From NCBI GenBank assembly GCA_937889395.1, contig CALAOW010000181.1:1-37215 (forward strand): 37,215 nucleotides of DNA. The letters run 5' to 3'. The notes under the pieces are model-generated. The model did not search any database and was not told the DNA's origin. It saw only the letters and a list, made by a program, of their open reading frames with translations. The position numbers were made by a program, and so were the translations under genes. Source of the stretch: an uncultured Pseudomonadota bacterium. GTDB lineage: Bacteria; Desulfobacterota; Binatia; Binatales; Binataceae. Each line of letters opens with the position of its first letter. Position 1 is the stretch's first letter. Shown here one piece after another: positions 24,978 through 37,164 of the stretch.

Positions 24978-26240
24978 CTACGCCAGCGGGGCGAAGATGT
25001 CGCGGCCGATTTTGCGGCCCTTCAGGTCGCCAAGCAGAACCATCGCGAGCTTGTCGGGCTGGTACCATGACGACGCCAGCTCGACGATGTTGTCGTTGGT
25101 GACGGCTTCGATTCCCACTGACAACTCATCGAGCGACACGTCGCGGCGGAAGTAAATCTCGTTGCGCGCGAGCCGGTTCATCCTGCTGTCGGTGGATTCC
25201 ATCCCGAGCAGCATGTTGCCCTGAAGCTGGCTCTTGGCGCGCGCCAGCTCGGCCGGCTCGAGGCCGTCGCGCTCGACTTTGCGAAGCTCGGCGACGGTGA
25301 CTTCGAGCACTTCATCGACCCACTCCGGATTGGTGCCGGCATAAACGCCGAAGTAGCCCGAATCGATGAAGGACGAGATGAACGAGTAGATGCTGTAAAC
25401 GCGGCCGCGCTTCTCGCGCACTTCCTGGAACAGCCGCGACGACATCCCGCCGCCGAGCGCGGTGTTGAGCACGTAGGCGGCGTATCGGAGCCGATGCGAT
25501 TGGCTGATGCCGGGACCGCCGATGCAGATGTGCGCCTGCTCGAGCTTCTTTTCCCGGTTCAGCACCAGGGGCCGGTCAATCGGCGGCGAGAATTTCTCGA
25601 CCTTGCCGTCACCGGCGACGCCGCCGAACAGGCCTGCGCATTTCGCGGTGAGACGCTCGTGCTCGACCTGGCCGGCGGCGGCGATAAAGACGCGGCTGGA
25701 GCGGTAGCGCGCCGCCATGAACGAAGTCAGCTGCTCGCGGTCTATTTTATTTACCGTCTCGGCCGAGCCGAAAATCGGCAACGCGAGCGGATGACCCTTC
25801 CAGAAATTTTCGGCGAACAGATCGTGGATGAAATCGTCGGGAGTGTCCTCGGCCTGCGAGATTTCCTGCAGGACGACCTGGCGCTCGCGCTCTATTTCGG
25901 CGGGATCGAAAACCGACTCGAGAAAAATGTCCGCAAGCACCTCGGTCGCCATCTCGAGGTCCTTGCCGAGCACCTTGGCGTAGTAGCAGGTGTACTCCTT
26001 GCCGGTGAAGGCGTTGAGCACGCCGCCGACGGCGTCGAAGGCCTCGGCGATTTGCGCGGCGGTGCGTTTTTTGGTGCCCTTGAAAAGCAGATGCTCGATG
26101 AAATGCGAGGTGCCGTTTTCGGCCGGTTCCTCGTAGCGCGAGCCGTTCTCGACCCAAATTCCAATCGACGACGACACCACCTGCGGCATCGCCTCGGTCA
26201 AAATCCGCACGCCGTTCCCGATAACGCTCTTTTGAATCAT
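24978..26240 (-). CDS. M16 family zinc peptidase (processing-peptidase/PqqL-like)
   Basis: 420 aa, the length of single-unit M16B peptidases. The inverted zinc motif HFIEH (H46, E49, H50) is followed 76 residues later by E126 in QEISQAED, completing HxxEHx76E. NGVRILTEAMPQVVSSSIGIWV is the usual N-terminal strand pair, and the C-terminal M16_C domain shows SSRLFQEVREKRGRVYSI with the conserved R-Y pair. There is no signal peptide. It is 7 bases downstream of pnp, the common pnp-mpp arrangement, where members degrade peptides. ATG 26240 is clear. Confidence 0.93.
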   Translation of the reverse strand: MIQKSVIGNGVRILTEAMPQVVSSSIGIWVENGSRYEEPAENGTSHFIEHLLFKGTKKRTAAQIAEAFDAVGGVLNAFTGKEYTCYYAKVLGKDLEMATEVLADIFLESVFDPAEIERERQVVLQEISQAEDTPDDFIHDLFAENFWKGHPLALPIFGSAETVNKIDREQLTSFMAARYRSSRVFIAAAGQVEHERLTAKCAGLFGGVAGDGKVEKFSPPIDRPLVLNREKKLEQAHICIGGPGISQSHRLRYAAYVLNTALGGGMSSRLFQEVREKRGRVYSIYSFISSFIDSGYFGVYAGTNPEWVDEVLEVTVAELRKVERDGLEPAELARAKSQLQGNMLLGMESTDSRMNRLARNEIYFRRDVSLDELSVGIEAVTNDNIVELASSWYQPDKLAMVLLGDLKGRKIGRDIFAPLA

Positions 26241-26247
26241 TCGCCGG

Positions 26248-28341
26248 TTACTTATTCTTGCCGGATTCCTGCTCGGCCTCGCGCATCGACAGCCGGATCT
26301 TGCCGCTGCGATCGACGTCGAGCACCTTCACGTTGATCTCGTCGCCCTCGTGCAGCACGTCCTCGACGCGGCGGATCCGCTCGTTGGAAATCTGCGAGAT
26401 GTGGAGCAGGCCGTCGGTCCCCGGCATTATCTCGACGAAGGCGCCGAACTCGACGATCTTGCGGACCGTGCCGTGGTAGATTTTGCCGATTTCGGGCTCG
26501 GCGGTGATCGCCTGGATCATGCTGATCGCTTTTTCCATCGCGACCCCGTCTGCCGACGCGATCAACACCGTGCCGTCGTCCTCGATATCGATCTTGCAGC
26601 CGGTCTGCTCGACCAGTCCGCGGATGACCTTGCCGCCCGGGCCGATCACTTCGCGAATCTTGTCGGGCTTGATGTGCAGCGTGACGATTCGCGGCGCGTA
26701 GCTGGAGACGTCCTTGCGCGGCGTGGACAACGCCTTCTCCATCACGTCGAGGATGAACAAGCGGGCGTCGCGCGCCTGATGGAGCGCCTGGCGCATGATG
26801 TCCTTGGAGACGCCGCCGGCCTTGTTGTCCATCTGGATCGCGGTGATGCCAGCCTTGGTGCCGGCGACCTTGAAGTCCATGTCGCCGAGATGGTCCTCGT
26901 CGCCCAGGATGTCGGTGAGCACGCGGACCTTGTCGCCTTCCTTGACCAGACCCATCGCGATGCCCGCGACCGCGAACTTGGTGGGCACGCCCGCGTCCAT
27001 CAACGCCAGGCTGCCGCCGCATACCGTCGCCATCGAGGAGCTGCCGTTGGACTCGAGCACGTCCGACACCACGCGAATCGTGTACGGAAAGTCGTCTTCA
27101 TCGGGAAGTATCGGCGAGAGCGCGCGTTCGGCGAGCGCGCCGTGGCCGACTTCGCGCCGTGACGGAGCGCGCAGAAACTTCACCTCGCCGGTCGAGAATG
27201 GCGGGAAGTTGTAATGCAGCATGAACTTCTTGAAACGCTCTCCGAGCAGCGCGTCGATCTTCTGCTCATCGGAGGACGTGCCGAGCGTGACGGTCGCGAG
27301 CGCCTGGGTCTCGCCGCGCGTGAACACGGCGGAGCCATGGGTGCGCGGGAGGACCTGCACGTCGGCGCTTACATTGCGGATGTCGGTGGACTTGCGATCG
27401 TCGATTCGCTTGTCGTCGTCGAGGATCGCCATCCGAACCCGCGTGCGCACGAGGTGGTCGCAGGCGTCGATAATTTCCTTGGCGCGGTCGGGAAAGTTGT
27501 CGAAGAGCGCCGTCACGACCTTGTCGCTGACCGCGTAGAGCGCCGCGGCGCGCTCCTTCTTGCCCTTGGTGGCAAGAGCCTTCTCGATTCCGTCGCCGAT
27601 GCTCTTTTCGACCGCCGCCAGCAGGACAGCGTCGCGTTCCTTGACGGCGAATTCGCGCTTGGGCTTGCCCGCACGGCGGCGCAGTTCTTCCTGCATCGCG
27701 AAAATCGGCTGCATCGCCTCATGCGCCGCGAACAGCGCTTCCAGGATCGTCTCTTCGTCAACGATCTGCGCGCCGCCCTCGAGCATCATGATCGACTCGG
27801 GGTTGGCCGCGACGACCAGCGAGACATCGCTGCCCTCGAGCTCCGTGTGGGTGGGATTGACCACGATTTTGCCATCCACCCGGCCCATCCGGACCGACGC
27901 AACCGGGCCTTTGTGGGGGATGTCGGAGATCAGCAGCGCAGCCGAGGCCGCGATCAGCGAGAGCATGTCGGGATCGTTGTCACGATCGGCGGACAGCACG
28001 GTCACGATGACTTGGGTTTCGCAATCGTAGCCCTTGGGAAACAGCGGACGCATCGATCGGTCGATCAAGCGGGAGGTCAGAACCTCTTTTTCGGAGGCGC
28101 GCCCTTCCCTTTTGAAGAAGCCGCCGGGAATTTTGCCGGCGGCGAACGTCTTCTCGACGTAATCCACCGTGAGCGGCAGAAAGTCCATGTTGGGCCGCGA
28201 TTCATACTGCGAGACCGCGGTCGCGAGCACGACGGTATCGCCGTAGGTCGCGAGCACGCTGCCGTGCGCCTGCCGGGCCAGGCGGCCGGTTTCGAGCGAG
28301 AGCTTGCGCCCCGCAAAATCAATTTCGAGTTTTTCGTACAT
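26248..28341 (-). CDS. pnp: polyribonucleotide nucleotidyltransferase (PNPase)
   Basis: 697 aa with the full architecture: two RNase PH-like domains (the first begins near residue 10 with GRKLSLETGRLARQAHGSVLATYGDTVVLATA, the second at about 310 with RTHGSAVFTRGETQALATVTLG), the helical linker, a KH domain (KIREVIGPGGKVIRGL) and an S1 domain (GKIYHGTVRKIVEFGAFVEIMPGTDGLLHIS). A phosphorolytic 3'-5' exoribonuclease that forms trimers. It follows rpsO after 156 bases that include a strong hairpin (28453-28482), as in the rpsO-pnp operon of other bacteria. The M16 protease gene follows closely. Confidence 0.97.
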   Translation of the reverse strand: MYEKLEIDFAGRKLSLETGRLARQAHGSVLATYGDTVVLATAVSQYESRPNMDFLPLTVDYVEKTFAAGKIPGGFFKREGRASEKEVLTSRLIDRSMRPLFPKGYDCETQVIVTVLSADRDNDPDMLSLIAASAALLISDIPHKGPVASVRMGRVDGKIVVNPTHTELEGSDVSLVVAANPESIMMLEGGAQIVDEETILEALFAAHEAMQPIFAMQEELRRRAGKPKREFAVKERDAVLLAAVEKSIGDGIEKALATKGKKERAAALYAVSDKVVTALFDNFPDRAKEIIDACDHLVRTRVRMAILDDDKRIDDRKSTDIRNVSADVQVLPRTHGSAVFTRGETQALATVTLGTSSDEQKIDALLGERFKKFMLHYNFPPFSTGEVKFLRAPSRREVGHGALAERALSPILPDEDDFPYTIRVVSDVLESNGSSSMATVCGGSLALMDAGVPTKFAVAGIAMGLVKEGDKVRVLTDILGDEDHLGDMDFKVAGTKAGITAIQMDNKAGGVSKDIMRQALHQARDARLFILDVMEKALSTPRKDVSSYAPRIVTLHIKPDKIREVIGPGGKVIRGLVEQTGCKIDIEDDGTVLIASADGVAMEKAISMIQAITAEPEIGKIYHGTVRKIVEFGAFVEIMPGTDGLLHISQISNERIRRVEDVLHEGDEINVKVLDVDRSGKIRLSMREAEQESGKNK

Positions 28342-28452
28342 TAGTGATACCTGAGGGAGGACTGAGGCCGCGCGACGATTGCGGTGTTTTCACTGCCCGC
28401 GAGGCGCCACAGGGGACGCGCCTTGGGACACTACCGGGTGGCAGGCCAAGGC

Positions 28453-28482
28453 CCGCGCGCCCGAAAGTTGCGGGCGGCGCGG
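28453..28482 (-). promoter_or_regulatory. hairpin in the rpsO-pnp intercistronic region
   Basis: CCGCGC (28453-28458) pairs with GCGCGG (28477-28482) and GCCCG (28459-28463) with CGGGC (28471-28475), with one bulged G and a 7-base loop. It starts 16 bases after the rpsO stop and about 110 bases before pnp. No T-tract follows on the minus strand. In E. coli this region carries a terminator and an RNase III-processed stem that controls pnp; a similar role here is inference. Confidence 0.45.
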
Positions 28483-28497
28483 CAAAATATGTGCGGC

Positions 28498-28767
28498 CTA
28501 TCTCCGGATACCCAGCTTTTCGATCAGCCCTTTGTAGCGCGAAAAGTCGCGCGAATGCAGGTAATCAAGCAGCCGGCGACGCTTGCCGACCAGGCGCAAC
28601 AGTCCACGGCGCGTGTGATGGTCCTTCTTGTGCGCCGCGAGATGCTCGGTCAACTGGTCGATCCGGGCCGAGAGTAGCGCGACCTGAACTTCAGGCGAGC
28701 CACTGTCATTGGTGGTTCGAGCGTTGGCTTGGATGACTTCCCGCTTACGGGCTGATGGAAGAGGCAT
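28498..28767 (-). CDS. rpsO: 30S ribosomal protein S15
   Basis: 89 aa, the exact family length. [52 protein letters not shown] is the highly conserved S15 core, which binds the 16S rRNA central domain. ATG 28767. It lies downstream of truB, separated by a 220-base gap carrying repeat modules, and upstream of pnp. Confidence 0.98.
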   Translation of the reverse strand: MPLPSARKREVIQANARTTNDSGSPEVQVALLSARIDQLTEHLAAHKKDHHTRRGLLRLVGKRRRLLDYLHSRDFSRYKGLIEKLGIRR

Positions 28768-28868
28768 TCGGAGTTCTTACTTTCCCTTTTTCCTTTATCT
28801 TTAGCCGACCAAGCTAACAGAGCCGGTCAGCGGAGTAAAGGCGGGGGAGGACGGAACTCAATTGTAGC

Positions 28869-28980
28869 GAAACCCACCGTGGGTTTCACACATCCTTGGG
28901 CAGGGGCCAGCCCCTGCACCCGAGTGAGGAAGAAGCGCGAAATGTTGAGGACAACCTTTCGCTCTCAGTCGGGGGAAGAG
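28869..28980 (+). repeat. composite repeat with modules A, B and C in order
   Basis: Module A is a GAAACCCA-CCG-TGGGTTTC hairpin at 28869-28887. Module B is GCAGGGGC-CA-GCCCCTGC at 28900-28917. Module C is a 26-base hairpin at 28937-28962: GCGAAA-T-GTTG-AGGA-CAAC-C-TTTCGC. GGGGGAAGAGTC follows. It fills the gap between the truB stop and the rpsO start. It is the most complete copy in the window. Confidence 0.75.
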
Positions 28981-28987
28981 TCGTGAA

Positions 28988-29881
28988 TCAGGATTCAAGA
29001 TTGAAGATTCGCTCGACTATCGCCGTTACCCGCGAGGTCGCCCGCGCTACTGCGATCAGTTCTCCGCTATGCGATATCACCTTGAAGAGCGGTCCGCCGG
29101 GTGGAATCTGGGAGTCGAGCGCGCGCGAATCGCCGTTGCGCAGGCGTTTTTCGGCGACAGCATCGACAACCAGTTCCGGCATGCCGGCGAGCGCGTCGCG
29201 AAGACCGATTAGGCGCGGCGGCGGCGCACCCGAGTCGAGGGCAGCGAGAACGCCGGCAAGGGCAGTCGCGTCGGCAATCGAAAAAGCGCCGTTACGCGTG
29301 CGGCGGAGCTCCTCGAGATGCGCGACTGTCCCGAGCGCGACGCCGATATCGCGCGCCAGCGAGCGCGCATAAGTGCCCGGCGAGCATGTCGCGACGAATC
29401 GAATCGCATCGGGCGCCTCGCATTTGAGATCCAGACGCTTGATCTCGACGCTGCGTTTCTCGGGCGGTGCAACGTCGTCGCCGCGGCGCGCGAGCCGGTA
29501 GAGCGGTACGCCGGCGCGTTTGATCGCAGAGAACACGGGAGGAACCTGCTCGATCGCGCCGGTAAACTGCGCCGCGACCTGCGCAATTTTTTCAGCCGGG
29601 ATGGCGGGCACCTCGGCGCGGCAAACGACGGCGCCGTCGCGATCGAGCGTGTCGGTCTCGACGCCGAGCCGGATCAGGCCCGCGTATTCCTTGTCACCGC
29701 CGTCGATGAACGGCGCGAGCTTGGTCGCCTCGCCGATCATTATAGGCAAAAGTCCGGTCGCGAAAGGATCGAGCGTGCCCAGATGCCCCACGCGGGCCGG
29801 CTTCACGCGCGATTTGACGCGACGCACCACCTCCGCCGACGAGATTCCGGCGGGCTTATCTACCAGCACAATTGCATTCAT
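28988..29881 (-). CDS. truB: tRNA pseudouridine(55) synthase
   Basis: 297 aa. It makes pseudouridine 55 in the tRNA T-loop. It begins MNAIVLVDKPAGISSAEVV, and the catalytic aspartate is in VGHLGTLDPFATGLLPI. LIRLGVETDTLDRDG, YRLARRG and the RSLARDIGVALGTVAHLEELRRTRNGAF block are TruB-typical, with a C-terminal PUA-like region. The start is ATG 29881, with AGGGG 7 bases upstream. Both flanking gaps contain module A/C repeats in opposite orientation. Confidence 0.96.
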   Translation of the reverse strand: MNAIVLVDKPAGISSAEVVRRVKSRVKPARVGHLGTLDPFATGLLPIMIGEATKLAPFIDGGDKEYAGLIRLGVETDTLDRDGAVVCRAEVPAIPAEKIAQVAAQFTGAIEQVPPVFSAIKRAGVPLYRLARRGDDVAPPEKRSVEIKRLDLKCEAPDAIRFVATCSPGTYARSLARDIGVALGTVAHLEELRRTRNGAFSIADATALAGVLAALDSGAPPPRLIGLRDALAGMPELVVDAVAEKRLRNGDSRALDSQIPPGGPLFKVISHSGELIAVARATSRVTAIVERIFNLES

Positions 29882-29960
29882 GGGGAGACCCCTGACCTTA
29901 TCCGCTCGCGGGGCGCTGAACAAATCGTCGCGCAGACTCTCAGTCTTCCCACGATTGAGA

Positions 29961-30026
29961 GCGAAAGGTCGTCCGCGACATTTCGCGATTAACAGACGGG
30001 AAGTCCGAAACCCGCACGGGGTTTCG
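29961..30026 (-). repeat. inverted composite repeat with modules A and C
   Basis: Read on the minus strand: module A hairpin CGAAACCC-CGTGC-GGGTTTCG (30026-30006), about 19 unrelated bases in place of module B, then module C (29986-29961), GCGAAA-T-GTCG-CGGA-CGAC-C-TTTCGC. TCTCA follows, as in the plus-strand copies. It lies in the rbfA-truB gap, so truB is bracketed by inverted copies. Confidence 0.72.
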
Positions 30027-30093
30027 TGATTGCCTTTCTGCTCTTTTCCGCCTCAGACGCGTTCGATCTGCTCGGGCGGGAGGCCGCGCGCGC

Positions 30094-30444
30094 TCAGGCC
30101 TTGGGCGCGGATTGCTTGAGCAGCGCGTCGATGCGGGCGGCGCGCTCGAGGGTGGGGTCGAATTCGAAATCCAGCTCGGGCGTGTATCTAAGCCCGAGCG
30201 ACTTGCCTATTTCGCGGCGAATGAAGCCGCTGGCGCTCCTGAAGCCTGCCACCGCGTCGGACGCGCGCACGGAACCCTCCAGATGGGAGAAATAGACGCG
30301 GCCGTGGCGCAAGTCGTCGTCCATCTTGACGCCGGTGAGCGTGATTCCGCGAAAGCGCGGGTCGCGCAGATCGCGCACCAGCAATCCTGACAGCTCTCTC
30401 AGGACAGCCTCGGCGACGCGCTCCGGTCTTCGACCTTCAGCCAA
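30094..30444 (-). CDS. rbfA: 30S ribosome-binding factor A
   Basis: 116 aa, the normal length. RRPERVAEAVLRELSGLLVRDLRDPRFRGITLTGVKMDDDLRHGRVYFS has the RbfA KH-like beginning, and FIRREIGKSLGLRYTPELDFEFDPTLERAARIDALL is the diagnostic second half. It matures the 16S rRNA 5' end. It lies between the DUF503 gene and truB. Confidence 0.97.
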   Translation of the reverse strand: MAEGRRPERVAEAVLRELSGLLVRDLRDPRFRGITLTGVKMDDDLRHGRVYFSHLEGSVRASDAVAGFRSASGFIRREIGKSLGLRYTPELDFEFDPTLERAARIDALLKQSAPKA

Positions 30445-30512
30445 TGTTCTTCCCCGCTATCACGAGAGCCGCGCGACTGACGCGGCATCGCTCCAAATAG
30501 ATTTTCCCGGTC

Positions 30513-30800
30513 TCAGTAGTTGATGATTTCGAGCTGCTCTTCGCCGAGCGGGACCAGGCCCAGCGAATCGATAAAGTTCACGACCTCGCGCAGCGCCCCG
30601 TCCACGAACGCGCGATCGCTGCCGACCTGCGCGATGCCCAACTCGGCGCGCTGCCACATATCGTGGCTGTCGGACTCGGCGATCGAGACGTTGAACTTGT
30701 TGCGGACGCGATCCTTGATCGCGCGCAGCACCTGTCGTTTGCCCTTGAGCGAATGATTCTCCGGCAGAAACAGGGTCAGCCGCATGACGCCGATGACCAT
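30513..30800 (-). CDS. DUF503 (YlxP-like) protein
   Basis: 95-aa small protein. MVIGVMRLTLFLPENHSLKGKRQVLRAIKDRVRNKFNVSIAE followed by DMWQRAELGIAQVGSD is the DUF503 signature. In many bacteria this gene sits between infB and rbfA, as here, and is thought to act in ribosome assembly; the molecular role is not established. I set the start at ATG 30800 at the beginning of the conserved block; the open frame continues into infB but is not coding there. Confidence 0.9.
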   Translation of the reverse strand: MVIGVMRLTLFLPENHSLKGKRQVLRAIKDRVRNKFNVSIAESDSHDMWQRAELGIAQVGSDRAFVDGALREVVNFIDSLGLVPLGEEQLEIINY

Positions 30801-30865
30801 GATGATTATGCCCCCTCCCCCAACGCGCAGGCCCGCGCGCCCGGATCGACCAACGACCGCGCAGT

Positions 30866-33796
<2,931 letters not shown>

Positions 33797-33806
33797 CCTG
33801 GTTATA

Positions 33807-34098
33807 CTATTCAACCTTTGAGTTTCTATCCAGTCGGAGTTTAATTGCCGCCGCTATCTCGAGCCGCTCGGGACGATCTATTTTCCGCCGGAGCGCGCGA
33901 AATTCCTTAACTTTTGAACTGACAAACCGCTCGGCGCATTCAAGCGTCGGATGCAAATAGCCGCCGCGCCCTGCGCGTCGCGCCTCGAAATCAACTTCGA
34001 CATGCCCATTGACGACCGCAATTCGCACCATCGCCGCCTTCGCATCCTGCGTCATGCATCCAACACACGTGCGCTGGGGCCCGTGAAAAAGTGAAAAA

Positions 34099-34115
<17 letters not shown>
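33807..34115 (-). CDS. ylxR: YlxR (DUF448) RNA-binding protein
   Basis: 102 aa. [23 protein letters not shown] and [20 protein letters not shown] are the YlxR/DUF448 core. It lies between nusA and infB, as in most bacteria. The family binds RNA and has been linked to transcription and RNase P modulation. ATG 34115 overlaps the nusA end by 17 bases, consistent with coupling. Longer in-frame starts lie deeper in nusA. Confidence 0.92.
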
Positions 34116-35514
<1,399 letters not shown>

Positions 35515-35606
35515 ACCGCCTCCCCGGGGCGCGGACAGAGATGCGCGCCAGTTATTTTTGTTGCTCCGCCCCAACGGGAGCCCGTGCGTCTATTTGTCAA
35601 TTGCAT

Positions 35607-36092
35607 CTATTTGCCGAAATCGTATTCGTAATTCGCTCCCGACATCTCGTCGAAACCGATCGTCTGCCGCTTGCGGCTCGTCTCATCGTCAAGCTCGATT
35701 CCACTTTGACCGACCGACACCAGCATTCCCACGAACGACTTCTGCCCATCGCGCGCGCGATGCGTTCGTACCTTCACCCGCTCGCCCTTGACCGCCTCGA
35801 AATGTTCCAGCTTGCGCAGCGGGCGGTTGATTCCCGGCGACGCGACCTCCAGCGTGTAGCGGCCCTCGACCGGGTCGTACACGTCGAGCAAATCCCCGAT
35901 CGTCGGGCTCAACTTCTCCAGATCGCTCAAGGCAATTCCGCGGCCCGGCTTGTCGACCAGCAGCCGCAGCAGCGAATTTCGCGCGCCCTTGCGAAAATCC
36001 ACCGAAACCAGTTCATAACCCTGGCGTTCGATGTGCGGCTCGAGCAGCTCGACCACCTTTTCCGCGGTCGGATGAAGCCTCAGGGCCGCCAT
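35607..36092 (-). CDS. rimP: ribosome maturation factor RimP
   Basis: 161 aa. VVELLEPHIERQGYELVSVDFRKGARNSLLRLLVDKPGRGIALSDLEKLSPTIGDLLDV, then YTLEVASPGINRPL, is the RimP hallmark. The C-terminal SH3-like domain follows. It helps assemble the 30S subunit. It heads the rimP-nusA-ylxR-infB series. An intrinsic terminator lies 80 bases upstream, so a promoter must sit between 36093 and 36172, though I could not fix its elements. Confidence 0.96.
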   Translation of the reverse strand: MAALRLHPTAEKVVELLEPHIERQGYELVSVDFRKGARNSLLRLLVDKPGRGIALSDLEKLSPTIGDLLDVYDPVEGRYTLEVASPGINRPLRKLEHFEAVKGERVKVRTHRARDGQKSFVGMLVSVGQSGIELDDETSRKRQTIGFDEMSGANYEYDFGK

Positions 36093-36171
36093 CTGCTCTC
36101 ACCTCTCGCTCGCTACGGCCGTCGGAGTCGGCTTTATGTGACGAAACCGAAAATCCTTTTTGCGACACCAA

Positions 36172-36195
36172 CAAAAAAGTGGGCACGCGCCCACT
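36172..36195 (-). terminator. intrinsic terminator between the DUF507 pair and rimP
   Basis: On the minus strand AGTGGGC-GCGT-GCCCACT (36195-36178, 7-bp perfect stem) is followed directly by TTTTTT (36178-36173; the first T is shared with the stem end). It is the most canonical Rho-independent terminator in the window. It would end the DUF507 transcript, or act as a leader attenuator if the rimP operon starts further upstream. Confidence 0.75.
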
Positions 36196-36259
36196 CCACG
36201 TGAGCACGATACCACTACGGCCAACCTATCAGCAAGGCACGGCCCAGCCCCCGCACCCC

Positions 36260-36275
36260 GGATCCGGGATTCTTC
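36260..36275 (+). repeat. module D repeat, copy 2
   Basis: Identical over 16 bases to 24631-24646 (GGATCCGGGATTCTTC) but followed by GCTGCGCTCAGCTTGAC instead of the palindromic partner. This continuation resembles widespread intergenic CTTCGCTGCGCTCAG elements of high-GC soil bacteria, as I recall them. A degraded module B lies directly before it. Confidence 0.65.
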
Positions 36276-36344
36276 GCTGCGCTCAGCTTGACACAAAAAA
36301 ATTCTAACCGGCCGTCAGGCCACATCTTTTCTTAATACTAAGGT

Positions 36345-36394
36345 GCAGGGGTTACCCCTGCCCAAGGAGGTGCGGAACCCAGGTGGGTTCCGCA
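36345..36394 (-). repeat. inverted composite repeat with modules A and B
   Basis: Read on the minus strand: module A hairpin TGCGGAACCCA-CC-TGGGTTCCGCA (36394-36371, 11-bp stem), a linker with CCTTGGGCAGGGG (13 bases identical to 28894-28906), and module B GCAGGGG-TAA-CCCCTGC (36361-36345). It matches the 28869-28917 arrangement in opposite orientation. It lies 26 bases downstream of the DUF507 stop. Confidence 0.75.
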
Positions 36395-36420
36395 TACAAT
36401 CAGGTTCACCCTTCGCGTGC

Positions 36421-36699
36421 TTACCGCTGCGGGCCCTTCTTGCGCATCTCTTCGTCGCGGTAGCGCTTGTAGAGGATGGTCCATTCGTTGGAACCCTCGA
36501 CAACGCCGCGTTTGATCGACTTGATCTTGCGCCTCACGATCGCATCGACTTCGTCGCCCTGCTCGTTGAACTGCGCGACGATTTCGCGCGCCTGACGAAG
36601 CGCGAGCGGAAAGTTCGCGATCTCGGCCAGGCCCTCGTCGCGCAATTTTGCCAGCGACTCGCGCGCCAGGAACAGCACTCGTGCTTCGGTGAGCTTCAT
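36421..36699 (-). CDS. DUF507 family protein (first of two)
   Basis: 92 aa. KLTEARVLFLARESLAKLRDEGLAEI at the start and VRRKIKSIKRGVVEGSNEWTILYKRYRDEEMRKKG at the end fit DUF507 proteins, small helical proteins of unknown function found in tandem pairs in several phyla. There is no signal or membrane segment. It starts at ATG 36699, 27 bases after the other DUF507 gene, so the two are probably cotranscribed. Confidence 0.82.
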   Translation of the reverse strand: MKLTEARVLFLARESLAKLRDEGLAEIANFPLALRQAREIVAQFNEQGDEVDAIVRRKIKSIKRGVVEGSNEWTILYKRYRDEEMRKKGPQR

Positions 36700-36726
36700 G
36701 AAGATTTTACTGTGCGAGTACGCCGC

Positions 36727-37002
36727 CTAGAGCGTGAAGTTCTTTTTCTCGGCCAGGCGCTGGCGAATCAAACTGCGCAGCCGCGTGACGTCCAGGCGCG
36801 TATCGCGGCGCGCCTCCGCCTCCGCCATCTTGTCGGCCTCTTCGTCGATCTGCGCTTCGGTCTCGAAATTCGCCGACATCAGTTCGACCACGCACGCGAC
36901 CAGCTCCTTCACGTCGCTCTTGGGTTTGATCAAGCCGCGATCGATCAACCCCTGCACGAGATGAGTCGCCAGCGCATCGATCTGAGCTTCCCGCATCGCC
37001 AT
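36727..37002 (-). CDS. DUF507 family protein (second of two)
   Basis: 91 aa. REAQIDALATHLVQGLIDRGLIKPKSDVKELVACVVELMSANFETEAQIDEEADKMAEA is the DUF507-like pattern (helix, GLI, acidic helix). It is a diverged paralogue of the downstream gene. Start codons ATG 37002 and ATG 36996 are both possible. No function is known. Confidence 0.8.
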   Translation of the reverse strand: MAMREAQIDALATHLVQGLIDRGLIKPKSDVKELVACVVELMSANFETEAQIDEEADKMAEAEARRDTRLDVTRLRSLIRQRLAEKKNFTL

Positions 37003-37113
37003 ACGATCACAGCTTGAGGTTTTCAGCGCCCCTTGTCAAAAGCACCGCTGGCATCGAAGGCACTCCGCTCCGTGTCTCCCTCAGCGAAGTCTGCGGAGTC
37101 GAAGGGCCCCAGC

Positions 37114-37164
37114 TCCGGGATTCTTCTCCTGATTGTGCGGCGCGATTGTCTGACGCGCCGCACA
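37114..37164 (+). repeat. module D core followed by an 11-bp inverted repeat
   Basis: TCCGGGATTCTTC at 37114-37126 is a third exact copy of the module D core. Immediately after it, TGTGCGGCGCG (37134-37144) pairs with CGCGCCGCACA (37154-37164) across 9 bases. It lies upstream of the DUF507 pair. The rest of the window end (37003-37113 and 37165-37215) shows nothing I can support. Confidence 0.55.

Larger units (their letters stand above)
36093..36420. other. gap with terminator, module D and module A/B repeats
   Basis: About 330 bases without a gene between the DUF507 pair and rimP. It contains an intrinsic terminator (36172-36195), a degenerate module B (about 36235-36258), a module D copy (36260-36275) and an inverted module A/B composite (36345-36394). 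Confidence 0.6.
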
